A stretch of DNA of 64,000 nucleotides from Pelomyxa schiedti. Lineage: Eukaryota > Evosea > Pelobiontida > Pelomyxidae. Positions within the stretch are counted from its first letter, which is position 1, and each line of letters opens with the position of its first letter. The notes below the pieces were generated by a model. The model ran no database searches. It worked only from the letters and a program-made list of their open reading frames with translations, and was not told the origin of the DNA. Location: the NCBI GenBank assembly GCA_020536535.1, contig JAHLWZ010000842.1, forward strand, positions 17,718 to 81,717, read 5' to 3'. Positions 1 to 11,950 of this stretch are shown here, piece by piece. Both the position numbers and the translations under genes were made by a program.

Positions 1-1858
1 TTGCACAGCAAACAGCTTGCTCTACAGCAAGTGGCCTGACAGAAGGGGGAATTGAAAAATTGAGTTTGTCCAGTAGAAGCAATACTGCATTCAACTCGGT
101 GAATTGCAAGTTGTTTTCCACTGCTTCACACACTGCGATTTCACTGAGGATGTGAGGTGCAATTTTCGAAAGGAACCACTCAAGGCCATTGAAGGAATTG
201 ATTTTTGGGAAAATTGAGTTGGCTACACATGGGTCTGCATTCACACTATCCATCACATGGAAGGTCTTTTCCAACCAATCTGCAATGGAAGTATTGCTGT
301 GATCGAGGGAGTCCTGGAGGCATCTATGGAGTTGTTCCGTTGTTAGTGGTGGTACCGTTATTGGCAACAGGGTATTCAATACTGACACGTTGTCATGCCT
401 GTTGCCACATGCTGAAATGAATATGTCAGGGGTACATGGCCCAAATCCGTCAGAGGTGAGGAGTGTAGGAAGCCACAGAAGGAGCTCCAGGCTTTTGGAA
501 TTCCTAAGGGCATAGGAGAGATCATTCTCTGTCAGTGGGACAGTGAAATTTTGAACCACCCATTTGAAAGCTTTTTCTTTGTTGATGTTTAACTTTGGAA
601 GACTTGTAACTGAAAATGACTCCTTAATCCACTGGCACCCTTCTTCCACATCACTCTCGTCCCGTGACGAACATCGAATGAATGAGGACAGAATATCTAC
701 CCCATCACCTGGGTCCTTTTCCTTACCACAGAACCACTCAGCACACAGCTTCACAATTTCCAAACTTGGGGTTCCAAAGAAGTCTTCCAAACTCCATGGA
801 TCAATATTCATTGCAATTCTGCAGGCAGCCAAAACACAAGTCGAGGACGCCAGCCATTTCACAACATCAACATTGCCCTGTGCCACAGCACTATGAAATG
901 GTCCAACCAGCTCCCATCCCTCTCGGCCCACGTCAAACGTGGATATCACCCATTTCACAGCATCAACGTGCCCTCCTCTGCAGGCATCCCACAGTAGGCT
1001 TGCAGTGGTAATTGCAGTTGCATCCCTGATGTCATCCAGCATGTCTCCCACTGGCCACGATAGTGGAACACCCCTCCAGCCCTCCTCATTCCTACCCCCA
1101 CTCTGCACCAATTCTTGCGCCATGTCAATATGACCACCTGTACATGTTATGGTCATTGATTGGCCCCTGAATGAATTCCAACAACATCACGTCGAACTGA
1201 ACTGAACTCTACAAAGTTGATAACAAACATAAGCACTACAAAGACACACACACACACACACACACACACACCACACACACACCACACACACACCACACAC
1301 ACACCACACACACACCACACACACAACACACACACAACACACACACCACACACACACCACACACACACCACACACACACCACACACACACACACACACAA
1401 CACACACACAACACACACACAACACACACACAACACACACACAACACACACACAACACACACACCATAGCATAGACCCCTCAATACAGTGAGGCAGTCCT
1501 TTCTGTTGTTGTTTTTCGTGCTTTTGTCCTTGCTGTGCAACAGTATCCACCTCAGGCACCTCAGGCTCGCAGCCCTCCCTGCACACTTCAACGCGACGTA
1601 GCGGGACGTGAACAGGGCCTGCATGTCCGCGTCCTCGTCAGGATCCACGGCGTCCGCGGCAAGCACGGCGCGGCAGGCCCTCGGCACCAGCGGGAAAAGG
1701 GCCTCGGCGAGCCCCAGCGCCCACACGTAGTCGATTATGGGAACGGCCGACGAGCGGCGACGCCGGCCCAGCACAGTCGGGACTACGACGTGGTCCCAAA
1801 CGACACGCGAAACGAGGAGCAACTGCAACACGCCTTCATCCCGTGGCGCACTCTGCAT
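1..1858 (-). CDS. Ankyrin-repeat-like protein, 3' end beyond window
   Basis: Two exons are visible on the minus strand. Exon 1 runs from an ATG at 1858 (MQSAPRDEG...) to a donor in the GTGTG-rich stretch near 1467. Exon 2 begins at 1166 after a ttcattcag acceptor and stays open to base 1, so the C-terminus lies outside. Exon 2 carries degenerate ankyrin-like units such as GGHIDMAQELV, GGHVDAVKWV and GNVDVVKWL, about 30 residues apart. They fit helix-turn-helix protein-protein interaction repeats. The N-terminal part (RRRRSSAVPIIDYVWALG, FPLVPRACRAVL) looks like the conserved cap of a paralogous family, but I cannot name a domain. The intron is almost entirely CA/GT microsatellite, so the exact donor is ambiguous because many GT positions are possible. 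An in-frame ATG at 1984 would add a phenylalanine-rich tail and is less likely. The partner is unknown. Confidence 0.72.
1244..1464. repeat. Interrupted (CA)n microsatellite filling an intron
   Basis: About 220 bp of CA dinucleotides is broken at regular places into blocks such as CACACACACC and ACACACAACA. Read on the minus strand it is (GT)n with GTGTGTGTT interruptions. It lies between the two exons of the ankyrin-like gene, so it makes up nearly all of that intron and supplies many possible GT donors. Long cysteine/valine ORFs across it on both strands are artefacts of the repeat. Confidence 0.95.
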
Positions 1859-1975
1859 AGTGTCCCTTCGATCCCGCAGAAAAAACAAGTTGTTCACGCC
1901 ACGAAACCAAGACCTCAGGAAACAAACAAAAAAAAAAAAAAAAAAAAAAAAAAACTCGAAGACAATTAACAAGCG

Positions 1976-3332
1976 ATGCAACAAGCGGAAGGCGCGACAA
2001 ACAACGTGGTGGTGACGCCGCCGGAAGCAACGACGGCAGCGACGTCGGCGGCCGAGGTCCCCACGACCGCGTCGTCTCCGTCGCTGTCGCCGCCGCCGAG
2101 CACCGACCCGACGAGGGCGACGTCGCCCGCGCCGCTGGAGGTGCCGCCGAGCGCGGCCGCGACGTCGGGGACCGCCAAGACGACCACGACGACGACGCCG
2201 GCGACCACGATGGTGGGGATGCTGAGGGGCAGGGTGGCGTTGGTCACCGGCGCCAGTCGCGGAATCGGCAGGGCTTGTGCCCTTGCCCTAGCAAAAGTAC
2301 GTGTCTGTGTGTGTTCGATGGTTGACCTTTGTCATTATTATTATTTTTTTCCTTTTTTTTTTTTTTAGTTCTACTTTTTTCCCTCTTCCTTTTCGTGACT
2401 ATTTGTGGGTGACAAGAAGCAAAGTATGGATTATTAATTCTCGTTTAGGCTGGAGCGGACGTGGCTATAAACTACCACTCGAGAGAGGTGGCGGCACAGG
2501 AGACAGCTAGAATGATTAGGGAAGTTGCTCCAGAATCTCGCGTGATTGTTGTGCAGGCTGATGTGGGGAAAGCTGACGCAGTCAGGGCAATGGTTGCTCA
2601 AGTAAACCGCAGGCTTGGCACTATCGGTGTTCTTGTAAATAATGCAGGGATTGCTCCAACCACACCTCCCGATGAAATCACTGAAGACGATTTTGACTCT
2701 GTAATTGAGACCAACTTGAAGGTTATTCATACTACTTTCCCGATTGTACTTACTATTCTCAAGTCTGCATTTTTGCTTTCACAAGCAGTGATCCCAGGAA
2801 TGTGCTCCCAAGGCTGGGGAAGGATCATAAACATCACTAGTGTAGCAGCTTACACTGGTGGCGCAGTAGGTGCCCTGAGTTTTATATTTATTGGTGCTGT
2901 TTTTGAAACACAATTAATCACTATCTTTTCCAGGTCCCCACTATGCCGCATCCAAGGCGGGAATGATAGGCTTGACCAACAGTTACTCCAATTTGTACGT
3001 CAAGGAAGGAATTACAGGTTTTGCCCCCTTTACAATTATCGATAAGTGCATAATTCTCTTCTACCCAACCCAGTTAATGCTGTTGCCCCCGGACTTGTAC
3101 TCACAGAGACACAAAGCGATGGTGGAGCATTGGACAAAATGCTACCACTCACTGGTCCAGGAAGATTTGGATTCCCTGAGGAAGTTGCTCAAGTTGTGGT
3201 CATGTTGGCTGGCAATGGATGTAATTCACTCACCCTCTTTTGTGATTCCTCCATTATTTCACTAACAATCACACAAAAAAAGATGTCACTGGGCAGACTA
3301 TAAATGTGGATGGTGGTATTTATAAAAAATGA
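1976..3332 (+). CDS. 3-oxoacyl-ACP reductase-like short-chain dehydrogenase (FabG-like)
   Basis: Six exons join cleanly: 1976-2296, 2449-2721, 2764-2869, 2934-3017, 3074-3220, 3283-3332. The product is a classical NAD(P)-dependent SDR with a Rossmann fold. Motifs in order are GASRGIG (cofactor loop), NNAG, the catalytic Ser in INITSVAAY, and YAASK (Tyr and Lys, the Tyr-x-x-x-Lys pair). The tail VTGQTINVDGG is typical of FabG and related reductases. About 80 residues of Thr/Ser/Pro/Ala-rich sequence precede the domain. That could be a disordered leader or an organelle presequence, though it has few basic residues. The substrate cannot be fixed from sequence: 3-oxoacyl-ACP or acyl-CoA reduction is the family default. 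The start lies 118 bp from the divergent ankyrin-like gene, so the two may share a promoter region. Confidence 0.9.
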
Positions 3333-3386
3333 GGCTTTTTACTGGGTCCTTAAAACTTTTTTTTTATGTTTCTTTGCTTCTTCCTT

Positions 3387-5485
3387 TCAGTAGTTCTTTC
3401 GAAGTGACAGGAGTGCATTGTGAAGGTCATTGGCGTTGGGCATGTTTCTTAGAATATCACGAGGTCCAACCAAAACCAGTGTGGGTTTGCTCTCCAGTAG
3501 TTTGGTGGCAAATCTGTTCTTGGGTAAGTTGTTTGTAAAGTAAAAGCATGGGTCAAGCTACTTCACAACTGACTCTTTGGTCAAAGTACTGAGGAAGTCA
3601 AGAACATCACTTTGAGACATGTACGAGCTCCTGAAAAGAGGGGATAAGTACAGATGTTTGCGGTGGGAGATATTCACCTCATTAATAGTTGTCTGTTAAG
3701 GTCACAGGCGTGAACAGAGTCCGATTCATTGGCACTAAACATCATATGTTTAATGGCATTGATCATACGTTTGAACTCTTCATCTTCAATGTCTTTCAAT
3801 TTAAGGAGTTCTGATAGTAATACCTAGTTTCAATTTCAACCTACAGTCGAAATATTTTATACAAACCAGTAAGAATCGAGGGGTATAAGTGGGTGAACAA
3901 GATCCCTGCAGAAGAAACATCCCAGTGTCTCTGAAGGAAAAGTGTGCGGAGTACGCACTTTCCACCCAATCATGACAAAGAACGTTTGTGTACAGGCGCG
4001 TAAGGAGACCTCATGAGTAAATTAGATATTGATATCAAAAGATTTGCCAATATTCAAACCTTTTCCTGGACCACCCTCTGAAAAAGAAGAACCACCACCA
4101 AGAAGGGTAACCAGTGCACATGCCGCTATAAAATCAGAATCTTTCATTGACACTCCTTCGAATCCAAGACCTACCTGGTAGAGGTCAGTGGAGGAAAGGC
4201 TCTGCATTGCCTCCTACGTGCACAAGGTGAGCCTTATTTCCAGCCAGCATTGGCTTCATATCCTCAATAGGAAGTGTTTTGTCTCCACCCTATCAGTTGG
4301 ACAACGCTTAATGCCTAAACTATCATGAACTCCCAATATAATAAATCAGACACAAAATGACAACAGAAAGGGGGAGCACTAGGTCTATAGAGAGGAAAGT
4401 GAACTCACCATGTACTTCTGTGTTGCAGAAGGACACTTATCTGCGGTCTTAGATATAGGCTTCTTAAAGAAGGCTTTGCTACGACGCACAGCTTCACTGC
4501 ACTGTAGTCCTACGGTGGTAATGGCAACTCTACTGAGTGTAAGGAGTGTGAGGGTATGAAACCAACTCACCTGTCAGGTATTGTTTGCTGCACAAAATTT
4601 GCTAAATGACGGGGAGTTACAGCACGAAGTTCTGCTGAGGTTGGGTACTGAGACATTCCTAGTACTGAACCAGCAAAAGCTGTTGTGTGAGCAAGTTCAG
4701 AAACAAGAGTCTAGTTGTTGTTAATGAGAATTAAGGTCATTGGGGTACCTCAGGGTGGGACAATGCAGAGTCTCTTTCAATCTCAAGAACCCGAATTTCT
4801 TTGAGTAATTCCTCCTCTTTGAAGGTTGTATTCTGCAATGTACAGTTAAACACTGAAGGTTGCAAATGGCTTGTATTAATTTTAGGGTGACCTACTTGAA
4901 ATGATTCAGAGAGAATGTCAAACACCAATTTGGTGTCACTGTGAAGAGCATGAATTATCTGAGTGTTACAGTCACGAAATGGCATAGTGACCAGAGATGC
5001 ACCAATTTTGTGTAACGCCAGGCCAATTTCTGATGCAGTCCGTTTTTGTGTCGACTGTTGCACTGTAAAAATCGAAATAAAAAGGACAGAACGACAACCT
5101 TCAGTGCCATACGATCTGCCAGGCGACATACAGCACGATCAGAACTCCAGCTGGTGTCCACCGAAACAGCTAGTTAAAGAAGAAAAACAAATCCATAAAG
5201 TGAGTATCCAAGAGTAGTAATTCAGCAGTTACCAATGCAGGGTAGTAAAGAGTCAGTATTCTCGACAGTAGCTAGCCACGGCCTGTTGGAGGCAGCGGGC
5301 CACACCTGTGGCCTAGATCTCACATAATTGCGTTGCTGCCGCGAGATCTCGGCCGCTGCACCTTGTTCACCGCCACCGCTCGCGTGTCTCCGCCCAACGT
5401 TATCGCGTGACCAGATCTCTGCAATGTGCGGCCAAATCGCGCGCGGTTGCACGGAGCCACAACCCGGCGTCACACCCCCCAGCAT
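3387..5485 (-). CDS. PMPCA: Mitochondrial processing peptidase alpha subunit (M16 family)
   Basis: At least ten short exons read from about 5485 down to a stop at 3387-3389. The fold is M16 peptidase. LADRMALK followed by STQKRT occupies the position of the beta-subunit HxxEH site and lacks those zinc ligands, as expected for the non-catalytic alpha subunit. The diagnostic glycine-rich loop LLGGGSSFSEGGPGKG (exon near 4020-4165) is intact and precedes RLYTNVLCHDWVESA. The loop guides presequences of imported proteins into the beta-subunit active site in the mitochondrial matrix. The family is usually about 500 residues, and the assembled exons are close to that. The first exon (MLGGVTPGCG...) is basic and could carry a targeting peptide, but its start is less certain. 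Exon 3 begins after gtgcaacag, giving K-STQKRT. If the organism is an anaerobic archamoeba, this protein would serve a reduced mitochondrion. No beta subunit lies in the window. Confidence 0.87.
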
Positions 5486-5568
5486 CCAAAAACAAAAGGA
5501 GTCTTTTTTTCTTCGCCGTGGAAACTCGGGAAAAGAGAACCATCATTTCGCGTTAGTAGATCGTGTCG

Positions 5569-6783
5569 ATGGCGGCAGTTAAGGACTAGTATGTGTGTTG
5601 TTAGAAGGACAAGCCTTACTTGGAAACACAGTGACTATATAGTGAAATTACTTCTGGTTGGGGACTCGGGTGTTGGCAAGAGTATTTGTTTCTTTTTTTT
5701 TTCCCTTGTTCTCCCAAAATTTGAATGGCAACAACTAATGGTTATTTTAGGTTGTCTTCTTATGCGTTTTGTTGTATGTTACTTTTTTGCTCCACACTAA
5801 GAATTTCTCTATAATCACTCATAAGGATGACGAGTTCACACCCTGCTATATCTCCACTATAGGAGTGGATTTTGTGCGTGAATTTGATCGTCGTATCAGT
5901 TCTCTTTCTCCTTTGCACTAACTGAAGATAAGAAAATCAGGACGGTGCAACTGGAATCTAAGATACTAAAAACACAAATTGTAGGTCTTTTATTTAATGT
6001 TGTCATTAAATACAAGAGAATTATATAGAAAGATTCTTCACTAATTTCGTATTGGGAAAGTGGGATACTGCTGGTGAAGAAAGGTATAACTTGTCCTACA
6101 TCCAATGACTCATCTTGGAACTAGATTTAGAACAATTACGACTGCATGTAATTCTAGAAAATGCCACCTCAAAATAACTCAACTACATTGGAAGATTACA
6201 GAAACTGTAATGGGATGATTGTAGTATAGTGTGGCCGTTTCCTCATAAAAAGGAACCACTTACAGCTGTTTTAGTGATATCACTAATAGCACAAGTTTCG
6301 ATAATATTGGACATTGGCTTGGCGAAATAGAGAGGAATTGCTCAACTGCACCGTTGAGGATACTACTAGGCAACAAGGTTGGTTTTAGTTTTTAGTACAA
6401 AATCATTTGGCGTAACATTCTAAACACATTATTCCCATAATGTACCCGTATTAGTTGGACTTAGCCGATCCCAGCAGACAGGTAGAATATAGCCGGGCCA
6501 AAAAGTTTGCTGATGAACATGGGATCAAATTCTGGTGTGTACTGCCAAACACAAACCATACCCAACATTTGGCTCAAAAAGGGAGACATCATCCAAGGAC
6601 TCCACAAATGTGGAGGAAGCTATTATGTCACTGCTTACTGACGTCAAGAGGATCAAGGAAGCTGAAGAAAGTGAATCCCAAACAAGAACAACAGCAGCAT
6701 CAACAAAGTCCTCCACTTCCGGTGTTTCCCTCATTGGGGGGAAAACCGACCCGTCGTCGCCCTCCCATCATTCTTGTTGTTGA
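5569..6783 (+). CDS. Rab-family small GTPase
   Basis: The gene is cut into about eleven tiny exons. The first few are 5569-5588, 5632-5681, 5751-5770 and 5826-5883. Joined, they give a complete Rab: GDSGVGKS (P-loop), TPTYISTIGVDF-like switch I (here TPCYISTIGVDF), WDTAGEERF (switch II), GNK (the NKxD position reads GNKLDLAD, i.e. NKLD) and ETSSKD (the usual ETSAKD with Ser for Ala). The C-terminus ends HHSCC, a double-cysteine geranylgeranylation signal. The protein would cycle on membranes and direct vesicle traffic. It resembles the Rab1/Rab8 group, but I do not assign a subtype. About 60 residues of Ser/Thr-rich hypervariable tail precede the CC. The start is 84 bp from the divergent MPP-alpha gene. 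Confidence 0.92.
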
Positions 6784-6866
6784 CCCGCCACCAATCACAA
6801 AGACACCCACCCAACGGTGGAGCCTGCAATTGGGGGTGTTCCTTGGAGAGCTCAGATCTCTAAAAA

Positions 6867-9863
6867 ATGTTGAGCTTCGTTTCCCGTAATCTTGGGTCGC
6901 GATCATTTATCCGCCTGCTATTTTTGAACAGCGGACATGAAGTGCAACAAGCCACCGTGGAAACCCAGTACGCTCGTGTCACGTCTCAATTCCCGCCGTT
7001 TCTTCGAGTTTCCGTGTTAACCTTAGAACCCCGAATTTTTCATTTTTTTTTAACAACAGAGTGCGAGGCACCAACACTTAAACAAACTTTGACGTCTCCG
7101 GAGTTGCAACAGCACTTTGCGGAATTTCTCGAGGGCGAGTATGCTGAAGAAAACTTGATTTTGTGGAATGAAGTGGAGGGATACAGGAAGCTATCCCAGA
7201 TGGGTTCTTCTCCTTCGGTAGTTTTTTTTTTTTTTTTTTTTTTTTACTTTAGTTGACAATTTTGGGAAAGGTTCTAAGGGAGGAGATAAGGAGAATTTTT
7301 GAGTTATATATCAAGCCTGACTCGGAGTTTGAAGTTAATCTGCCTGGAAATATCCCCAAAAGCATTGAAGTTTCTTTGGAGACTTTCCCTCTAAATTCTT
7401 CCGGTGCTTCTGTGGAAGCCACTGCCCTCACTACAGAAGAGGAACTGCTTTACGAAGCTCAAGTGGAAGCTCACAACCTTTTATTGTGTCACTCATTCCC
7501 AAGGTGGTTAAAGTCTGTTGAGTGGGCACCAAGTTTGTTCCCAAATTGGCTGTCCATGCATAATTAATGACAATCGCAGCCAAAGTGGAAGAGGCTCCAC
7601 GTGGACCACCTGCCCCTCCTCCACCCGTGTGTATCCAAACCATTTCTGGATGGGGTTCCAATCTTTTATATAGAAAAGGAGTCCGCGGCCACCATCCCTT
7701 GCTATAACACTGGGAAACCCAGGCCTCCATAGAACTTTTAAAAAACACCTGTCAACTGCAGATCCTCGGATGTATGCTACTATTTGCCTCTGGGAAACAT
7801 TGGAGCAATTCTCTGCTCAGTCTTCTTCTACCCCACCAACAGTTTGCAATTTCTTGTGAAAGTGGCCAGTCCTCATTGAGTTTAGGAACTGAAGCGCGGA
7901 GCCAAAGATATTTTTGAAAAATATCTGAAACCGGGAACAACTCATTTCGCACCAATTAAGGAAGAGAAGAGGATACCAATAGGCAAGATGGTTTATGATT
8001 CTACGAGTTTAGTTGGTTTCAAGCCCTCGATGTTTCTCCAAGTGCAAGGTTTGTCTTAAGTAGCATTGTGGCAAAAATCACACCAACAGATGATGCTTTT
8101 CAGCAGCTTCAAGTAGTCTACATAAAGTGGTGTAGCATGTTTGGGTGCTGGGAAGGGGTTCCTGCATCATCTGCAAATAGTCAAGTGACTCGCGTTAACC
8201 TCAAGAATTCTCGACGATCAATCATTATTCAAAGACCTTCTTTGGTACAATTGACTCCTTTTGATTATCCTTCACACTTCTCACTCATCTTAGCCAGGTG
8301 AAAAGCAAGATTTTGATGGAGACAATCCTCCGTCGTTTGAACAAACAATGCAAAATATTTTTTTAAGGGCAAGGTGAGGGAGTTTTATTTGAACTCTCCC
8401 CTAATAGATAACAGATTTATGGACTATTTGAGGGCATTGGGGCTCCAAAATTTTGCCCACTTTTCGCAAGAGCTCGAGGAATTTGCCAATAATAAGCACC
8501 TCTCTCCAGAAGTACTTTTTCCTGTCCGTCTCTTTGAGACTGAATCCCTTGTAGGCAGTGCAAGCTCAGGCTTGTATATTGTTCCGGAAATACATCACAT
8601 TTAAAGACCTCGAGGCCCAAGAACCTGTAAACCAACTTCCTATGTCAATAAGAGAGGACCTGCATGCGAGATTATTTACATCGTACACTCCTGGGTCAAA
8701 TCCATGTGATTCTAGCTCAACCCCCTCAACACCAACACCCTCTCCGTTAGCACCTTCCGCTTCCCCAAATACTGCGACTCCTACCTCACCATCGAGTGAG
8801 CCACCTGCACTTCCCGCTTCAACCTCTGGGGTAACCCGAGAAACCAGCGGCAGAAGGATAGTTACAGCGGCAGTATTTGACAAGGCTCGCGTATGGTGTC
8901 AACATCAGCTACAGGGAAAATACTTTGAGCTGTGGGCATCATCAATAGACGCATGGAGGGGTCCTTATCCTCCAATTGCGAAACCAAGAGGTTGCTCCTT
9001 GCAATTTTGAACACACATATTAACTATCACAGCAAGTGTAAATCCAGATTCTTCCTGTGTATCGATCCTTTCAATGCCCGGCGTACTTCTGCCCACACTG
9101 GCATCCACCCCCAATAAACCACTGCGTCCTCCACCCTCTACTCTCCTTCCCGTAAAAGCCAAGACTCCAACGCAAGCCAACAACTCCACTGACCCACAGC
9201 CACCATCATCACCCGTGACCAGCCATTACCAACCAACAACCAACATCACGCCGCGGAAGCAAGCCCCTTCGCCCCCAACATATCTCGCCCCGGCTCCTCC
9301 GCATACCATAGCACAACCAACTCCAGAGAAGACAGGACTACCCTGTTTGATATCCCTCAACTTCAACAATGACCAACAATCACAGCAACAATCCCCACCT
9401 CGCACAACAAGCACAACCACAGGAAACCCACGCCCAACATCCCCCTCATCATCGTCAACTTCAACAACAACCCATGGTGAGCTATAAGCAACTGGTAATC
9501 ACGCAGGTCACAACTGTGTGGTTGTACTACATAACCATGTCATTATCTGTGTTGTACCGGAACCAAATGAGAGAGGAAAAAACAACTCTTTTTCTCCCCC
9601 AACTCAAGCTAGCGTTTGAATTCCAAAAACAAACAAAAAAACCAAAAAAATTTTAATTGATAGGTCAGACCTCCACACAAGCCATCCCCATTGATAGACC
9701 CATTGGTTGGCATCCAATCGGCCCTGGGGAACGATCTTCACAAGTTCACGCTCTGACTTGTGGGAATCAATGGCGGTCATCATCCCTATTTCACTTATGG
9801 ACTCATGACTTGGATTCGGCACAATACTCCAGAAATGATCTTGAGAGTATGTCCAGAATGTAA
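6867..9863 (+). CDS. Protein with three RGS-like domains and a Pro/Thr-rich tail
   Basis: Starting at ATG 6867, the first RGS domain spans about 7060-7520: LKQTLTSPELQQHFAEFL, YAEENLILWNEVEGY, then after an intron LREEIRRIFELYI and the C-terminal helix EAHNLLLCHSFPRWLKS. A second, more degenerate module lies at about 7760-8300 (LTADPRMYATICLWETLEQF, then IFEKYLKPGTTHFAPI). A third is at about 8370-8940 (SPLIDNRFMDYLRALG, LFRKYI, FDKARVWCQHQLQGKYFELW), with a roughly 60-residue Ser/Pro/Thr-rich insertion between its last helices. A low-complexity Pro/Gln/Thr/Ser tail follows. RGS domains speed GTP hydrolysis by G-alpha subunits, so the protein probably ends heterotrimeric G-protein signals. 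Introns are short and pyrimidine-rich, such as the T-run at 7221-7245. The last exon (after tgatag at 9663) can be read in two frames, ending at 9756 or 9863. Frame continuity from the long Pro/Thr exon favours 9863. Confidence 0.75.
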
Positions 9864-10224
9864 CGCCTCCTCCTTTCGGAACCTTGTTTTGAGCCTGTGA
9901 ATTTTACTCTTATGGGAGGAAATACTGGGTTTGTTTCTTGTGATGAGAACTTCTACTGAGAACTCTCTAACACAGTGCACAATTCGGTAACCCCCACGTC
10001 GGCTATCATAATGCCGTCTCCGAAGTCAGATAGAATTCTCTCAGTTCTCTGATGGGCTGTCAAGTAGGGAGGAAGCAACTGCGACCTGTCAATCCAAACA
10101 AGGAATTTACCAATACAGAATTTCTTTCCTTTATAAGGTTGACACAGACCTGTCAAACCAAAAATAAAATACAAGCAACAAACCGAAAGCGAAAAACAAT
10201 CAATTTTCAAGTTGGACGATAAGT
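9864..10224. other. Gap between RGS and eIF4A genes; possible minus-strand exon
   Basis: No complete gene is resolved here. On the minus strand about 10100-9990 reads LVWIDRSQLLPP...ILSDFGDGIMIADVG, which faintly recalls the N-terminal CH domain of SPEF1/CLAMP proteins. There is no ATG or convincing continuation, so it is not called. The 5' exon and start codon of eIF4A must lie here, but I could not fix them. Confidence 0.35.
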
Positions 10225-11683
10225 GAGTACGGTAGTGGAAGAAGTGGCCATCGATGACTTCAATGACATGAACCTAAACGAAGAATTGTTGAGGTAAAAC
10301 AAGTTTTTTTGTACTTTTTTTTGAGGACTCATTGTTCTGTAGGGGAATATACAACTACGGCTTTGAGAAGCCCTCCATGATACAACAAAAAGCAATACAC
10401 CCTCTGTGTGAAGGCCGCGACGTAATTGCGCAAGCTCAATCTGGAACAGGCAAAACAGGCGCCTTTACTATTGGAGCTCTGCAAAGGGTGGACCCTAATG
10501 CTGAAGGATGTCAAGCTCTCTTTCTATCCCCTACAAGGGAGCTTGCTAATCAGACGTACTCTGTATGTAATTATTGGCTTTTTTTCTTTGATACAAACCT
10601 TAATTTCGATGCAGGTCATTTCAGATATAGGCCAGAGACTACCTATTTCTTGTGCTTTGTTTATTGGAGGTCTTGGCATAAATGCAAGTGAAGCTCGGAA
10701 CTGTAAAGTGGCTGTAGGAACACCCGGCAGGGTATTTGACATGATATACCGAGGCTTCCTTGATCCGCGGACCATAAAAATTCTCATCTTGGATGAAGCT
10801 GATCAGCTCTTGGACAGGTTTTTTGGCCTTAAGAAATCCCCCTAGTAATTATTTCACAGGAACTTCAAAGAGCAGCTCTATGATATTTTCCAAGCTCTCC
10901 CACGCCAAGTTCAGGTTGGGTTATTCTCGGCCACAATGCCGCCTGAAGCTATTGAGATAACCCACAAGTTCATGAACAATCCTGTACAAATTCTAGTCAA
11001 GGCCGAGGAATTGACTCTGGTGGGGATGAGGCAGTATTACATAGACGTTGAAAGAGAAGACGCAAGTGTGTAATAACGCGCCACTTAATATAATTAATCT
11101 CTAACTGTATGCCTAGAACTTGACACTCTTTGCGACTTGTATGACACCCTGAGTATCTCCCAATCAGTCATATTTGCAAATTCCTGCAGAAAAGTACAAT
11201 TCATTGCTGACCAGCTCCACCAGAGACACTTTACAGGTCAGTTTAATATCAACTCGCCATGCTGATTCAATATGGTAACCCAAATAACAGTGTCTTGCAC
11301 CCACAGCCAGCTGAGTCCAAAAGAGAGGATGTCAATTCTTAAAGACTTCAGGTCCGGCCATACGAGAGTCCTCATATCCACCGATGTTCTGGCAAGGGGA
11401 ATAGATGTGCAACAAGTCTCCCTCGTCATCAACTATGACCTCCCCCTAGACCCTGAGACCTACATCCACAGGTAATACATTTATTACAATGACATGAACA
11501 TTGAATTGTTGCATACAAGTCCCTAAACACACTCACAGGATTGGACGCAGTGCCAGGTTTGGCAGGAAAGGCGTAGCCGTGAACTTCGCAACAGCAAGAG
11601 AGGAAATCAAACTACACCAACTGGAGAAAATGTATGACACCTCCATCGTCCCTATGCCAACCAACATAGCTGATTTCCTGTAA
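10225..11683 (+). CDS. eIF4A: eIF4A-type DEAD-box RNA helicase
   Basis: Exons join to a full DEAD-box core. Motifs in order: Q motif [13 protein letters not shown], motif [10 protein letters not shown], Ia PTRELA, GG, Ib TPGR, II DEAD (with Q after it, DEADQLLDR), [35 protein letters not shown]. The ending [11 protein letters not shown] matches eIF4A (MPLNVADLI-like). The window reading [23 protein letters not shown] corresponds to the eIF4A N-terminal lead-in, so this is closer to eIF4A1/2 than to eIF4A3. It would unwind mRNA 5' leaders as part of eIF4F in the cytosol. The stop is TAA at 11681-11683. The first codons are unresolved: in-frame TAA at 10222-10224 means an upstream exon must splice in near 10225. 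Motif VI carries Ala-Arg (SARFG) where most homologues have Gly-Arg. Confidence 0.92.
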
Positions 11684-11950
11684 ATACTTGAATAATAGTT
11701 AAAAATGCTGGCTTGAGTTTTAAGAAGAAAAAATGTGACGAGCTGTCAAGCGGGGTATCGGTGATCGTTGCGTTCGACTCAATTGGGTGGAAGATAGACG
11801 AGGCATGGTGGGGTGGTTATTGGAGAAGGAGACTGAGGAAGAAGTGGCTGCGTATTTCGCAGGTAACACCAATTCATGAGGATCCAGAAGTAGAGGCAGT
11901 GGCGACTACAAGTACTCCCTCAGTGTGATTGTGGATGCGGAACACTTGTT
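11684..11950. other. Intergenic, small ORFs only
   Basis: Between the eIF4A stop and the convergent secretory gene lies a short stretch containing a possible plus-strand ORF (ATGGTGGGG..., about 11805). It could continue across an 18-nt 'intron', but it runs antisense over the better-supported minus-strand exon. I see no motif in it. Confidence 0.4.

Noticed and set aside
1187..1474. Long ORFs on both strands in the CA repeat.
   Set aside because: They encode only Cys/Val or Thr/His alternations and are produced by the dinucleotide repeat.
9953..10210. Minus-strand stretch resembling a CLAMP/SPEF1 CH domain.
   Set aside because: The similarity is short and from memory. There is no ATG, no continuation of the domain, and it sits against the eIF4A 5' end.
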